A stretch of 64,000 nt of DNA from Pseudomonas sp. ADAK18. Lineage in GTDB: Bacteria; Pseudomonadota; Gammaproteobacteria; Pseudomonadales; Pseudomonadaceae. The translations under genes and the position numbers were made by a program. The stretch spans positions 3,141,001 to 3,205,000 of the forward strand of contig NZ_CP052859.1 in assembly GCF_012935695.1 (NCBI RefSeq). The letters are read 5' to 3'. Under the pieces are notes generated by a model. It did not search any database, was not told where the DNA came from, and saw only the letters and a program-made list of their open reading frames with translations. This document shows, piece after piece, positions 20,018-28,901 of the stretch; within the stretch, counting starts at the first letter, position 1; each line of letters starts with the position of its first letter.

Positions 20018-20791
20018 TTAACGCAACGCCATGCCCTGCAGCGAAGCGCCTGGCCGAAAATGGCTCGGCGGATACCCCAGCGATCGGCGAAACATCGCAC
20101 TGAAGGCACTCGGGCTCTGATACCCATGCTCCAGGGCCACTTCCAGAATCGATGCCCCTTGGGCCAGCAACTTCAAGCTCAAGGCCAGTCGCGCGCGTTT
20201 GCGCCACTCGCCGAAACTCATGCCCAGTTCACGCTGGAAGATCCGGCTCAGGGTCCGGGCGCTCATGTTCAGCGTATCGGCCCAGGAGTCCAGGCTGCTG
20301 TCATCGGACGGGTTGCGGATGAAGTGAGTGCACAGTTTGGCCAACCGCACTTCGCCGGGGACCGGCACATGCATTGCCACCACCGGCGCGACGAGCAGCT
20401 CCAGGCGGATCAATTCGATCATGGCCTGCAACCGCAGGCCGCTTTGGCCCGCAATCAAGGTGGCGGCGACAATCAGCTCCCGCAGCAGCGCCGACACTTC
20501 GATCACCTGGCAACTTCTACCCAACCCCGGTTCGGCTTCGGGCATCAGGAACAATGTGCGCATGTGCACCTCGCCTGCCATGCGGATCTCATGGGGTATC
20601 GCGGCGGGTACCCACAACGCATGGCCAGACGGCACCAGCCAACTGCCCTGGGCGGTGCTGACCACCATCACACCCGAGACTGCGTGAATCAACTGCGCCT
20701 GGACATGGCAATGGAGGTGCACCACGTCATCGTTCTGGTAGTTGTCGGCATAGGCCTCAAGCCAAGGCCCGGGTTGGGAGGGGATCGTCAT
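20018..20791 (-). CDS. AraC-family transcriptional regulator with N-terminal cupin
   Basis: A 257-residue regulator. The N-terminal half is a cupin-like sensor (HLHCHVQAQLIHAVSGVMVVSTAQGSWLVPSGHALWVPAAIPHE) and the C-terminal half carries two helix-turn-helix motifs (LDSWADTLNMSARTLSRIFQRELGMSFGEWRKRARL and ASILEVALEHGYQSPSAFSAMFRRSLGYPP). It lies directly upstream of the efflux operon on the same strand and is divergent from the dehydrogenase-GH15 operon, so either could be its target. The divergent spacer has GCGAAAA at 20826-20832 and 20841-20847, 15 bp apart, as possible half-sites. Confidence 0.88.
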   Translation of the reverse strand: MTIPSQPGPWLEAYADNYQNDDVVHLHCHVQAQLIHAVSGVMVVSTAQGSWLVPSGHALWVPAAIPHEIRMAGEVHMRTLFLMPEAEPGLGRSCQVIEVSALLRELIVAATLIAGQSGLRLQAMIELIRLELLVAPVVAMHVPVPGEVRLAKLCTHFIRNPSDDSSLDSWADTLNMSARTLSRIFQRELGMSFGEWRKRARLALSLKLLAQGASILEVALEHGYQSPSAFSAMFRRSLGYPPSHFRPGASLQGMALR

Positions 20792-20950
20792 GGGCAGTTC
20801 TCACGTCACTCAGGCGTTGATTCTAGCGAAAAGCACCGTGGCGAAAACGATAGATATAGACAGCCATCGTCGCATTTCAGACAACCGGTGAACTTCCATC
20901 GCGCGCAGCCAGTCAGCTAACTGGACACTCTGATAAAGGTTGGGTAGACG

Positions 20951-21751
20951 ATGCGCATCTCGTTGGAACAACAAGTGGCCCTGGTCACCGGCGCCAGCTC
21001 AGGAATCGGTGCCGGAGCGGCCAAAGCGTTGGCTGAAGCCGGGGCGGCCGTGGTGCTGAACTACAACGCCCAAGCGGCGCCGGCTGAAGCACTGGCGGCG
21101 CAGATCAACGCCAGTGGCGGCCGGGCGATTGCCATCGGCGCCGATGTCTCCAAAGAAGCCGATGTCGAGCGCCTATTTGCCCAGACCCTCGATGCCTTCG
21201 GTCACCTCGACATTCTGGTAGCCAACTCCGGGATGCAAAAAGACGCTCCCGCTGTGGACATGACCCTCGACGACTGGAACACCGTGATCGGCGTCAATCT
21301 CACCGGCCAGTTCCTCTGCGCTCGAGCGGCCTTGCGGATCTTCAACCATCAGGGCATCCGCGAAGGCGTTTCCCGCGCCGCCGGCAAAATCATCCATATG
21401 AGTTCGGTGCACCAGGTGATCCCCTGGGCCGGGCACGTCAATTACGCCGCGTCCAAGGGCGGTGTCGAGATGCTGATGCGCACCCTGGCCCAGGAAGTCA
21501 GCCAGCAGCGGATTCGTATCAATGGTATCGCGCCGGGAGCGATTCGCACCGCGATAAACCGGGCGGCCACCGAGGGCGCAGCCGAGGTGGAGTTGCTCAA
21601 ACTGATTCCCTATGGCCGCGTGGGTGACGTCGAAGACGTGGCCAACGCCGTGGTGTGGCTGGCCAGCGATGCCTCCGACTACGTGGTAGGCAGCACCCTG
21701 TTTATCGATGGCGGCATGAGCCTTTATCCGGAGTTTCGCGGCAATGGTTGA
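20951..21751 (+). CDS. Short-chain dehydrogenase/reductase, glucose 1-dehydrogenase-like
   Basis: A 266-residue classical SDR, cytoplasmic. It shows the cofactor loop TGASSGIGAG, the NAG-equivalent ANSGM, the catalytic Ser in HMSSVHQ and the YAASK pair, and ends with DGGMSLYPEF. An Arg/Lys-poor second strand (VVLNYNAQ) leaves NAD/NADP preference unclear. It overlaps the GH15 gene by 8 bp, so the two are co-translated. The pair suggests that glucose released by the glycosidase is oxidised, or that both work on a related sugar; this is inference from context. The annotation glucose 1-dehydrogenase is conventional for the subfamily and not shown by the sequence itself. Confidence 0.9.
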   Translation: MRISLEQQVALVTGASSGIGAGAAKALAEAGAAVVLNYNAQAAPAEALAAQINASGGRAIAIGADVSKEADVERLFAQTLDAFGHLDILVANSGMQKDAPAVDMTLDDWNTVIGVNLTGQFLCARAALRIFNHQGIREGVSRAAGKIIHMSSVHQVIPWAGHVNYAASKGGVEMLMRTLAQEVSQQRIRINGIAPGAIRTAINRAATEGAAEVELLKLIPYGRVGDVEDVANAVVWLASDASDYVVGSTLFIDGGMSLYPEFRGNG

Positions 21752-23570
21752 TCTGAAGAACGAACCACAAAGCGCCATCGATGCCCACGGCATCATCGGC
21801 GACATGCGCAGTGCAGCGCTGATCAACGACCGGGGCAGCATCGATTTTTTCTGCTGGCCGGAGTTCGACAGCCCGTCGATCTTTTGCTCATTGCTGGACT
21901 CCCCCGCCGCAGGGATATTCCAACTCACCCCCGACCTGCCCGACGCCCGCCGCGAGCAAATCTACCTGCCGGACACCAACGTCCTGCAAACCCGCTGGCT
22001 GGGCGATGAGGCCGTGGTAGAGATCACTGACCTACTGACCATCAGCGACGAAGTCGACGACTTACCGCTGTTGATCCGCCGAGTGCGGGTGGTCAGTGGC
22101 AAAGCGACGATTCACCTGCGGTGCGCGGTGCGCCACGACTACGCCCGTGCCCAGACCCTCGTCACCCTCAACAACGGCGATGTCTGTTTTGAAGCCACTG
22201 ATCAACCCGGCCTGCGCCTGGCCAGCAGCCATGACCTGCAGATCGACGGCGAAGCTGCAGTCGCCAGTTTTACCCTGGAGCAGGATCAGGGCGCCGAATT
22301 TGTCCTCGGCGCCCTCGAAGATCCCCGGGTCAACAGCAACGATACCGACCTGTGCCTGGAACGCACCCTGAAGTTCTGGCGTGGCTGGATCGCCCAGTCC
22401 AACTACCGTGGACGCTGGCGAGAAATGGTCAATCGCTCGGCCCTGGCCTTGAAGCTGTTGACCTCGCGCAAGCACGGCGCAATCCTCGCCGCCGCTACCT
22501 TTGGCCTGCCGGAAACCCCGGGCGGTGAGCGCAACTGGGACTACCGCTACACCTGGATCCGCGACGCCTCGTTTACCGTCTACGCCTTCATGCGCCTGGG
22601 ATTTGTCCAGGAAGCCAACAGCTACATGCGCTGGTTGAAAGGGCGAGTCAGCGACTGCCACGGGCAACCGATGAAACTCAATATCCTGTACGGCATCGAC
22701 GGTCGCCAGGAACTGCCGGAAACCGCACTGACTCACCTCAGCGGCCACGGTGGTGCGCAACCGGTGCGCATTGGCAATCAGGCTTATGATCAGGTGCAAC
22801 TGGATATTTTCGGCGAGCTGATGGACGCGGTGTACCTGGTCAACAAGTACGGCGAAGCCATCTCCCATGAAGGCTGGAAACATACGATTGAAGTGGTGGA
22901 TCAGGTGTGTGAAACCTGGAACCTGCAAGACGTTGGCATCTGGGAGATGCGCGGCGAGCAGCATCACTTCCTACACTCGCGCTTGATGTGTTGGGTAGCC
23001 CTGGACCGTGCCATTCGACTGGCCTCCAAACGCTCGCTGCCAGCGCCCTTCGCCCGCTGGGACGAAACACGCCAAGCCATTTACCAAGACATCTGGAGCA
23101 ACTTCTGGAACGAAGAACGCGGGCATTTTGTGCAGCACATCGGTAGCACCGCCCTCGACGGCTCGATGCTGCTGATGCCGCTGGTACGCTTCGTTGCCGC
23201 CACCGACCCACGCTGGTTGTCGACCCTGCAAGCGATCCAGAAAAGCCTGGTGCGCGATGGCATGGTCTACCGCTACCGCAACGACGACAGCCAGATCGAT
23301 GGACTGCAAGGCACCGAGGGCGCGTTTGCTGCCTGTTCATTCTGGTACGTCGAATGCCTGGCCCGCGCCGGGCAAGTGGAAAAGGCGCACCTGGAGTTTG
23401 AGCAACTGCTGCGCTATGCCAACCCACTGGGGTTGTATGCCGAAGAGTTCGACAGCCAGGCGCGGCATCTGGGCAATACGCCCCAAGCATTGAGTCATCT
23501 GGCGTTGATCAGTGCCGCGACCTTTCTGGACCGTAAATTGAGGGGTGAAAAAACCGTCTGGCAACCTTGA
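21744..23570 (+). CDS. GH15-family glycoside hydrolase (glucoamylase/trehalase-like)
   Basis: A 608-residue cytoplasmic glycosidase with no signal peptide. The N-terminal beta-sandwich (IDAHGIIGDMRSAALINDRGSIDFFCWPEFDSP) and the (alpha/alpha)6 barrel signature PGGERNWDYRYTWIRDASF are those of bacterial GH15 proteins. GTEGAFAACSFWYVECLARAG near the end contains the likely catalytic acid region. Family members hydrolyse alpha-glucosides including maltose, dextrins or trehalose. The start overlaps the dehydrogenase stop by 8 bp. Such SDR-GH15 pairs fit stress-related glucan or trehalose metabolism, but the substrate cannot be settled here. Confidence 0.93.
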   Translation: MVDLKNEPQSAIDAHGIIGDMRSAALINDRGSIDFFCWPEFDSPSIFCSLLDSPAAGIFQLTPDLPDARREQIYLPDTNVLQTRWLGDEAVVEITDLLTISDEVDDLPLLIRRVRVVSGKATIHLRCAVRHDYARAQTLVTLNNGDVCFEATDQPGLRLASSHDLQIDGEAAVASFTLEQDQGAEFVLGALEDPRVNSNDTDLCLERTLKFWRGWIAQSNYRGRWREMVNRSALALKLLTSRKHGAILAAATFGLPETPGGERNWDYRYTWIRDASFTVYAFMRLGFVQEANSYMRWLKGRVSDCHGQPMKLNILYGIDGRQELPETALTHLSGHGGAQPVRIGNQAYDQVQLDIFGELMDAVYLVNKYGEAISHEGWKHTIEVVDQVCETWNLQDVGIWEMRGEQHHFLHSRLMCWVALDRAIRLASKRSLPAPFARWDETRQAIYQDIWSNFWNEERGHFVQHIGSTALDGSMLLMPLVRFVAATDPRWLSTLQAIQKSLVRDGMVYRYRNDDSQIDGLQGTEGAFAACSFWYVECLARAGQVEKAHLEFEQLLRYANPLGLYAEEFDSQARHLGNTPQALSHLALISAATFLDRKLRGEKTVWQP

Positions 23571-23671
23571 TGGGCTTCGCCCCACACGCAATTACCCTCA
23601 TTTGGAAAGCATCCTGCAACCGGTTTGGCGCTACAGTTTGACCGCGCCTCTTGCCCTTGATCGGAGCACAC

Positions 23672-24577
23672 ATGACCACAATCGCCCCATTACACCGCGT
23701 ACGCACCACGATGCTCGACATGGCCTATGAAGCCCACGGCCCGACCGAGGGTGACGTGGTGATTCTGCTGCACGGTTTCCCCTACGATCCCCGAGGTTAT
23801 GACGAGATTGCACCCGTGTTGGCCGCCCGTGGTTGTCGGGTGTTGGTGCCTTACCTGCGCGGCTACGGCCCGACGCGGTTTATCAACGCAGAGGTGATGC
23901 GCTCCGGCCAACAGGCGGCGCTGGCCAAGGACCTGTTGGACTTCATGGATGCCCTGACCATCCCTCAGGCTACGTTGGTGGGTTATGACTGGGGTGGACG
24001 CGCCGCCTGTATCGTCGCCGCCTTGTGGCCCGAGCGGGTGCGCGGCCTGGTAACCGGCGATGGCTACAACATCCAGGACATTGCCAAGTCCATCCAGCCA
24101 CGAGCGCCCATCACTGAGCATCGGTTGTGGTACCAATACTACTTTCACACCCAACGAGGCGTGGACGGTTTGACTGCCAACCGTCGCGAGCTATGTGAAC
24201 TGTTGTGGGCACTGTGGTCGCCGTCCTGGGCCGAAGGACCGAGCCTGTACGGCAAGACGGCGCCTTCGTTTGATAATCCGGATTTTGTCGACGTGGTGAT
24301 CCATTCTTATCGCCATCGTTTCATGTACGCCCCTGGCGATCCGGCACTGCAGGCGATTGAGCAGGCACTGGTACAGCCGCCACCCATTTCGGTACTGAGC
24401 ATTTCATTGTGCGGTGCTGACGATGGGGTGGGACCTGCACCGGAGGAGGATGAGGACCTGGGGTGTTTCACCGGGTTTTATCGACGCCAGGTCCTGGCAG
24501 GTGTTGGTCACAATATTCCCCAGGAAGCGCCGCAAGCGACGCTTGAGGCGGTATTTGAGTTACTCGACAGAAGCTGA
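23672..24577 (+). CDS. Alpha/beta hydrolase, epoxide-hydrolase-like
   Basis: A 301-residue cytoplasmic alpha/beta-hydrolase. HGFPYDPRGYDEIAP carries the oxyanion HGxP element and VGYDWGGRAA carries an Asp nucleophile, which separates it from serine esterases and points to epoxide hydrolase or haloalkane dehalogenase chemistry. The C-terminal AGVGHNIPQEAP supplies the catalytic His. The ATG at 23672 has CGGAG at proper distance. Its 3' end overlaps the convergent GlxA-type regulator by 18 bp. Substrate unknown. Confidence 0.88.
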   Translation: MTTIAPLHRVRTTMLDMAYEAHGPTEGDVVILLHGFPYDPRGYDEIAPVLAARGCRVLVPYLRGYGPTRFINAEVMRSGQQAALAKDLLDFMDALTIPQATLVGYDWGGRAACIVAALWPERVRGLVTGDGYNIQDIAKSIQPRAPITEHRLWYQYYFHTQRGVDGLTANRRELCELLWALWSPSWAEGPSLYGKTAPSFDNPDFVDVVIHSYRHRFMYAPGDPALQAIEQALVQPPPISVLSISLCGADDGVGPAPEEDEDLGCFTGFYRRQVLAGVGHNIPQEAPQATLEAVFELLDRS

Positions 24578-25531
24578 AAATCGCTCGCGATAAGACTGGG
24601 GCGTCACCGATAACGCCCTTAGAAAACTACGACGCATGGTTTCTTCGCAGCCAAAACCGCAGTGCACTGCGACCCTTTTGATCGAGACGGCGCTGTCGGC
24701 CAGTTGCCGGCGCGCCGTTTCCACCCGGATCAACTCCACCGCCCGCGCCGGGGTCTGGCCGGTTTCTGCGCGGTAGTGGCGCACAAAACTGCGCTCACTC
24801 ATGCCCACCTGCGCGGCCAGCGTCGGGATGTTCAGGTCCAGGTTCAAATGCTCGGCAATCCAGGCGTGCAACTCAGCGAAGCGGCTGCCGCCCTTTTGCA
24901 GGGACAGCGTCACGCTGAATTGCGATTGCCCGCCAGGACGCTTGAGGAACACCACCAGGTGCCGAGCCACTTCCAGCGCCGTGGCCCGGCCCAGGTCCTG
25001 TTCCACCAGGGCCAGGCACAGGTCGATGCCGGCGGTGACACCGGCCGACGTCCATAGCGAACCCTGCTGGATAAAGATCGGATTGGCCTCGACCGTAAGC
25101 TTCGGGTATTTGCGCGCCAACTCTTCACAACGAGTCCAGTGGGTCACCACGCGGCAACCGTCCAACAGACCACTGGCGGCCAGCAGAAAAGCGCCGGTGC
25201 AGACCGAGGTCATCCGTCGCGAATGTGCGGCCTTGCGCCGAACCCAATCCACCAGCGCTGGATCGTCAGCCGCGCCGTACACACCCCAGCCACCGGCAAT
25301 TACCAGGGTGTCACACGGGGCATCAGCCGCAGGCAACGGTTCGGCCACCAGCGCCAGGCCAGCGGAGGTCATCACCGGCTCCACCTGTGCGGCGATCACA
25401 TTGATGGCGTAAGGGACTGGCGACCCTTGCTGGCGCACCAGGTCATTGGCCGAAGCAAACACTTGCAGCGGCCCGGTGACGTCGAGCACCTGCACATTGG
25501 GAAAAGCGAGCACGTGGATGATTTTCGGCAT
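24560..25531 (-). CDS. GlxA-type AraC regulator with DJ-1/PfpI domain
   Basis: A regulator of about 323 residues. The N-terminal domain is DJ-1/PfpI-like (IIHVLAFPNVQVLDVTGPLQVFASAND; VCTGAFLLAASGLLDGCRVVTHW), here acting as a sensor. The C-terminal domain is AraC-type (LNIPTLAAQVGMSERSFVRHYRAETGQTPARAVELIRVETARRQL, then CGFGCEETMRRSFLRALSVTPQSYRERF). The ATG at 25531 begins the conserved MPKIIHVL. It is divergent from the isonitrile hydratase gene across 89 bp that contain a 14-bp perfect palindrome, so autoregulation and control of that enzyme are likely. It overlaps the hydrolase gene at its 3' end. Confidence 0.92.
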   Translation of the reverse strand: MPKIIHVLAFPNVQVLDVTGPLQVFASANDLVRQQGSPVPYAINVIAAQVEPVMTSAGLALVAEPLPAADAPCDTLVIAGGWGVYGAADDPALVDWVRRKAAHSRRMTSVCTGAFLLAASGLLDGCRVVTHWTRCEELARKYPKLTVEANPIFIQQGSLWTSAGVTAGIDLCLALVEQDLGRATALEVARHLVVFLKRPGGQSQFSVTLSLQKGGSRFAELHAWIAEHLNLDLNIPTLAAQVGMSERSFVRHYRAETGQTPARAVELIRVETARRQLADSAVSIKRVAVHCGFGCEETMRRSFLRALSVTPQSYRERFSASVE

Positions 25532-25555
25532 GTTTGGCGTGATTCGTGGGCTTAA

Positions 25556-25569
25556 TGGCGTATACGCCA
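25556..25569. promoter_or_regulatory. Perfect 14-bp palindrome between GlxA-type regulator and inhA
   Basis: TGGCGTATACGCCA is a perfect palindrome, followed by AA so that its right arm reads CGCCAAA. The inverse half TTTGGCG recurs at 25534-25540. The site sits in the 89-bp divergent promoter region, close to where a regulator of both genes would bind. Assignment to the adjacent AraC-type protein is inference. Confidence 0.45.
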
Positions 25570-25620
25570 AAGGTTAGGCCACTACAGTGAAGTCGTCCAT
25601 CCCAATCCCCGGAGTTTCAC

Positions 25621-26301
25621 ATGACCTTGCAGATCGGCTTTCTGTTGTTCCCCGGTATCCAGCAATTGGACCTGACCGGGCCCTATGATGTGCTGGCGTC
25701 CTTGCCGGACGTGAAGGCCCATCTGATCTGGAAAGACCTGCTGCCGGTCACCTCCAGCACCGGCCTGGTATTCACCCCGACCATGACCTTTGATGAATGC
25801 CCGAAATTGGATGTGATTTGCGTACCCGGTGGCGCGGGTGTCGGCGCCTTGATGGAGGATCCACAGACCCTGGACTTCCTCAATACGCAGTCCCATACCG
25901 CGCGTTACGTGACCTCGGTGTGTACCGGCTCGCTGGTACTCGGCGCGGCGGGCCTGCTGAGGGGGCGCCGGGCGACGACCCATTGGGCCTACCACGACAT
26001 GCTGTCCACCTTGGGTGCTATCCCGGTGCAGGAACGCGTGGTCCGTGATGGCAATCTGTTCACTGGGGGCGGGATCACAGCCGGGATTGATTTTGCCCTG
26101 ACCCTGGCGGCAGAGCTGTACAGCGAGGCGGCGGCGCAACTGGTGCAACTGCAGCTGGAATATGCCCCTGCACCGCCGTTCAACGCCGGCCGGCCAGACA
26201 CCGCACCGGCCGATGTACTGGAGGAAGCCAACAAACGTACGGTTGAGTCGCGCAAGACACGCGGGGCGATCGTAGCGCGGGCGGCAGCGCGGTTGGGTTG
26301 A
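25621..26301 (+). CDS. inhA: Isonitrile hydratase-like DJ-1/PfpI enzyme
   Basis: A 226-residue cytoplasmic DJ-1/PfpI-superfamily enzyme. The opening LQIGFLLFPGIQQLDLTGPYDVLASLPDV and the nucleophile segment VCTGSLVLGAAGLLRGRRATTHW are those I recall for Pseudomonas isonitrile hydratase, which hydrates isocyanides to N-substituted formamides using the cysteine. ATG at 25621 has CGGAG upstream. It is divergent from its likely regulator and convergent with a LysE exporter. Other DJ-1 activities cannot be excluded on sequence alone. Confidence 0.82.
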   Translation: MTLQIGFLLFPGIQQLDLTGPYDVLASLPDVKAHLIWKDLLPVTSSTGLVFTPTMTFDECPKLDVICVPGGAGVGALMEDPQTLDFLNTQSHTARYVTSVCTGSLVLGAAGLLRGRRATTHWAYHDMLSTLGAIPVQERVVRDGNLFTGGGITAGIDFALTLAAELYSEAAAQLVQLQLEYAPAPPFNAGRPDTAPADVLEEANKRTVESRKTRGAIVARAAARLG

Positions 26302-26310
26302 AATCGCCGG

Positions 26311-26333
26311 GATCGTTCCTTAAGGGAACGGTC
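26311..26333. terminator. Hairpin between convergent inhA and LysE genes
   Basis: CGTTCC at 26314-26319 pairs with GGAACG at 26325-26330 around a 5-base loop; adjacent GAT and GTC can extend the stem to nine pairs with one G-U. It lies in the 34 bp between two convergent stop codons. There is no clear U-tract, so termination strength is uncertain. Confidence 0.45.
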
Positions 26334-26335
26334 TC

Positions 26336-26965
26336 TCATGCTGGACGTGACATCAACATCAAGCGCAGCGCCAGGGCCATCAACACCGTGGCCAGCCCCC
26401 ACTTCTGCAACCCCGAAGTCCGGGAACTGGCGGAAAAAAACCGGCTGACAGCGCTACCGAAAATACCCAACACCCCATGGAACACCCCACTGATCAGTGT
26501 CAGGATCAACCCCAACTGCACCAACTGCAATGCAATGGAACCAGCCTCGGGCTTGACGAACTGCGGCAGGAACACCATGAAAAACAGCAGCGCCTTGGGG
26601 TTGAGCAGGCTATTGAACATGGCGCGAACAAACACCTCGCTCAAGCGCACTCGAGTGACTTGGGACGTATCCAGGCCGGGTGTTTTTTGCAAGGTCTTGA
26701 ATACCAACCACAGCAGATACATCACCCCCGCGTAACGAATCAGGTCAAAAGCCGGCGGCCAACTGGCGACCACCGCCGTCACCCCGGTGGCCGTCAACGC
26801 GGTCAGCAGTACGTCCGCCACGCTGATACCCAGTCCTGATGCCACTCCGCCACGCCAACCGTAGGTCACACCATGGCTGATGACAAAGGCCATGTTCGGC
26901 CCCGGTGACAGTAACAGCAGCAGGACAGAGCCTGCGAAGACAGCAAGGGTCGCGCAGTCGATCAT
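26336..26965 (-). CDS. LysE/RhtB-family amino-acid exporter
   Basis: An inner-membrane exporter of about 209 residues with six predicted helices. The N-terminal signature LLLLLSPGPNMAFVISHGVTYGWRGGVASGLGISVADVL is the LysE/RhtB family mark. The middle segment LNPKALLFFMVFLPQFV is also typical. ATG at 26965 is preferred to an upstream TTG. Members export amino acids such as homoserine, threonine, lysine or analogues; the substrate is unknown here. It is separated from the exopolysaccharide operon by a long, AT-richer divergent spacer. Confidence 0.9.
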   Translation of the reverse strand: MIDCATLAVFAGSVLLLLLSPGPNMAFVISHGVTYGWRGGVASGLGISVADVLLTALTATGVTAVVASWPPAFDLIRYAGVMYLLWLVFKTLQKTPGLDTSQVTRVRLSEVFVRAMFNSLLNPKALLFFMVFLPQFVKPEAGSIALQLVQLGLILTLISGVFHGVLGIFGSAVSRFFSASSRTSGLQKWGLATVLMALALRLMLMSRPA

Positions 26966-27461
26966 GCTCAAATCATCCGCTGGCAAAGCCTGCAGATTAA
27001 TCAGGCCTTGCGAGAAAAAACAAAAAATTGAACTGGATACGCCTGCAATCCATCGCCAGTGCCATGTCGCAGTCTAGAACGCCCCTCTTCCTATACCTGT
27101 CAAAAAAAAGGATTCCCTGGCAAGCAAGAAACTTTCCATATTTGTTCCTACACTCCAAAAAGCCATCACTTATTCTCGATAAATCTGAGCACAGCCCCAA
27201 ATAAGTCAACAAACTGTCGCTCAGAGAGTAGCCTATGATTTGAGGAGGCAAATACCGCAAATTCAGTCAATTACTTGACAGATTATCCGGCAGTTGCCAC
27301 TATTTGGCCACTATCTCGCAAATTCCCTGCAGTCCGTAGACAGGCAATTGCGTTTTACCCAGCGAAGCCACTGTTCGACTTGCTCCCTTTATAAAGTGAC
27401 CCTGCTTTATATGGATGACAGCCGAATATGGACATCCTGGTGGTGCAACGAGGGATGATTT
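26966..27461 (+). promoter_or_regulatory. 496-bp AT-richer promoter region of the exopolysaccharide operon
   Basis: No credible gene is present; the only longer frame (27260 to 26997, minus) has no family resemblance. Close to the operon are TTGACA at 27275-27280 with CACTAT 17 bp on, and direct repeats GCCACTAT at 27296-27303 and 27307-27314 (11 bp apart, one helical turn). TTGGCC-N9-CGCA at 27304-27320 keeps GG and GC 12 bp apart, as in sigma-54 promoters. The 10-bp palindrome CTTTATAAAG lies at 27387-27396. GAGGGA before 27462 is the ribosome-binding site. Which element is active cannot be decided from sequence. Confidence 0.45.
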
Positions 27462-28901
27462 ATGAGTGAGAAGTCGTCGGTCGATAGCCTGTTTCTAACT
27501 CGTACCGGCTTTATTGAGTTTTTTGTGGTGTTCGTCAAATTGCTCCACGGTGTAACAGCGGTGTTGCCTGCGGTGGTCTTGTTGTTCTACCCGCAGCCCA
27601 TGGAAGCAGACCTGCGTAATCACTTCCTCGTCCTGCTGCTGTTTTTCGCGACTCTGACCATTATTCTGTTCCAGGCCCTGGGGGTGTATTCCGAGGAGCT
27701 GTTCAGCAATCGCCTGCGCTTTCGGGTCATGTTAGTGGCCTGGACATCGGCGTTCTGCATCCTGCTGTTTATGTATCAGATATTGCTGCTGTTCCCGCAG
27801 TTGAGCCCACGCAACCTGGTGTTCTGGTTCACCACCAGCCTGGGACTGTTTGGCGTTGAGCGCATCCTGATGCTGCGCCTGTATCGCAACCTGATGAAGA
27901 ACGGCAAATACCTGCAGCGCACAGTGATTCTCGGCTTCACCGATACCGCCGTGCATGTTGCCGAACACCTTTCGCGCAACAGTGATATCCGCTCCGGCCT
28001 GATCGGCTTTATCGACGACCGTACCGAGCGTATCCCCAAGGAACTGAGCAACCTGCCTCTGCTGGGCAACACCCGTGACCTGGAAAAACTGATCCGTTCC
28101 GAGCAGGTCAACCAGGTGATGATCACCCTGCCGTGGGCCGCCGAGCAGCGTATCAATGGGCTGGTCAAGCGCCTGCGGCAGATGTCCGTCAATGTCATGC
28201 TGGTACCGGACATGGCCGCCCTGCGCTATGGCCATAACCGCATCACTGATGTCGGCGGCATCCTGATGTTCAACACCTCGCAGTTGCCCTTGCGCGGCTG
28301 GTCGCCTTTTATCAAGCGCTGTGAAGACCTGCTGCTGGCTAGCATCGCGCTGATGCTGCTGTCGCCCCTGATGCTGGTGACTGCCATCGCCATCAAACTC
28401 GACTCCAAGGGCCCGGTGCTGTTTCGCCAGAACCGCTTTGGCTACAACGACAATGTGATCCGGGTGTTCAAATTCCGCTCGATGTACACCGATCAGACCG
28501 ACCATAACGCCGACCGTCAGACCACTCGTGAAGACCCACGTATCACCCGGGTAGGTCGGATCATTCGCAAGACCAGCATCGACGAGCTGCCGCAGTTGTT
28601 CAACGTGCTGCTGGGCAACATGTCGATGGTCGGCCCACGTCCTCATGCCACCGCCACCAAAGCCGCCGGTGTTCCTTTTGAGGAGGCTGTCAGCGAGTAC
28701 AGCTCAAGGCATCGGGTCAAGCCGGGCATCACCGGATGGGCGCAGATCAATGGCTATCGTGGTGAAACCGATACGCTCTACAAAATTCAAAAACGCGTCG
28801 AGTACGACTTGGAGTACATCTCCAAATGGTCGGTATGGTTCGATTTGTACATCGTCTTCATGACGGTTCCGGCCGTTCTTTCCACCAAGGAAGTCTATTA
28901 A
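27462..28901 (+). CDS. Undecaprenyl-phosphate glucose/galactose phosphotransferase (WcaJ-like)
   Basis: A 479-residue initiating sugar transferase that loads the first sugar-1-phosphate onto undecaprenyl phosphate at the inner membrane. About four hydrophobic helices lie in residues 10-130. A nucleotide-binding-like CoA domain follows ([32 protein letters not shown]). The catalytic Bac_transf domain runs from [21 protein letters not shown] through [35 protein letters not shown] and the [17 protein letters not shown] motif. It is the first gene of the 12-gene operon. The next gene starts inside its stop codon (TAATG). Confidence 0.95.
   Translation: MSEKSSVDSLFLTRTGFIEFFVVFVKLLHGVTAVLPAVVLLFYPQPMEADLRNHFLVLLLFFATLTIILFQALGVYSEELFSNRLRFRVMLVAWTSAFCILLFMYQILLLFPQLSPRNLVFWFTTSLGLFGVERILMLRLYRNLMKNGKYLQRTVILGFTDTAVHVAEHLSRNSDIRSGLIGFIDDRTERIPKELSNLPLLGNTRDLEKLIRSEQVNQVMITLPWAAEQRINGLVKRLRQMSVNVMLVPDMAALRYGHNRITDVGGILMFNTSQLPLRGWSPFIKRCEDLLLASIALMLLSPLMLVTAIAIKLDSKGPVLFRQNRFGYNDNVIRVFKFRSMYTDQTDHNADRQTTREDPRITRVGRIIRKTSIDELPQLFNVLLGNMSMVGPRPHATATKAAGVPFEEAVSEYSSRHRVKPGITGWAQINGYRGETDTLYKIQKRVEYDLEYISKWSVWFDLYIVFMTVPAVLSTKEVY

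Noticed and set aside
20890..20933. GAACTT and TCTGA before the dehydrogenase-GH15 operon, suggestive of an AlgU promoter
   Set aside because: The boxes are 33 bp apart, while AlgU promoters need 16-17 bp.
26997..27260. 87-codon minus-strand frame in the exopolysaccharide promoter region
   Set aside because: No domain, no convincing Shine-Dalgarno, and it lies in AT-richer regulatory DNA.
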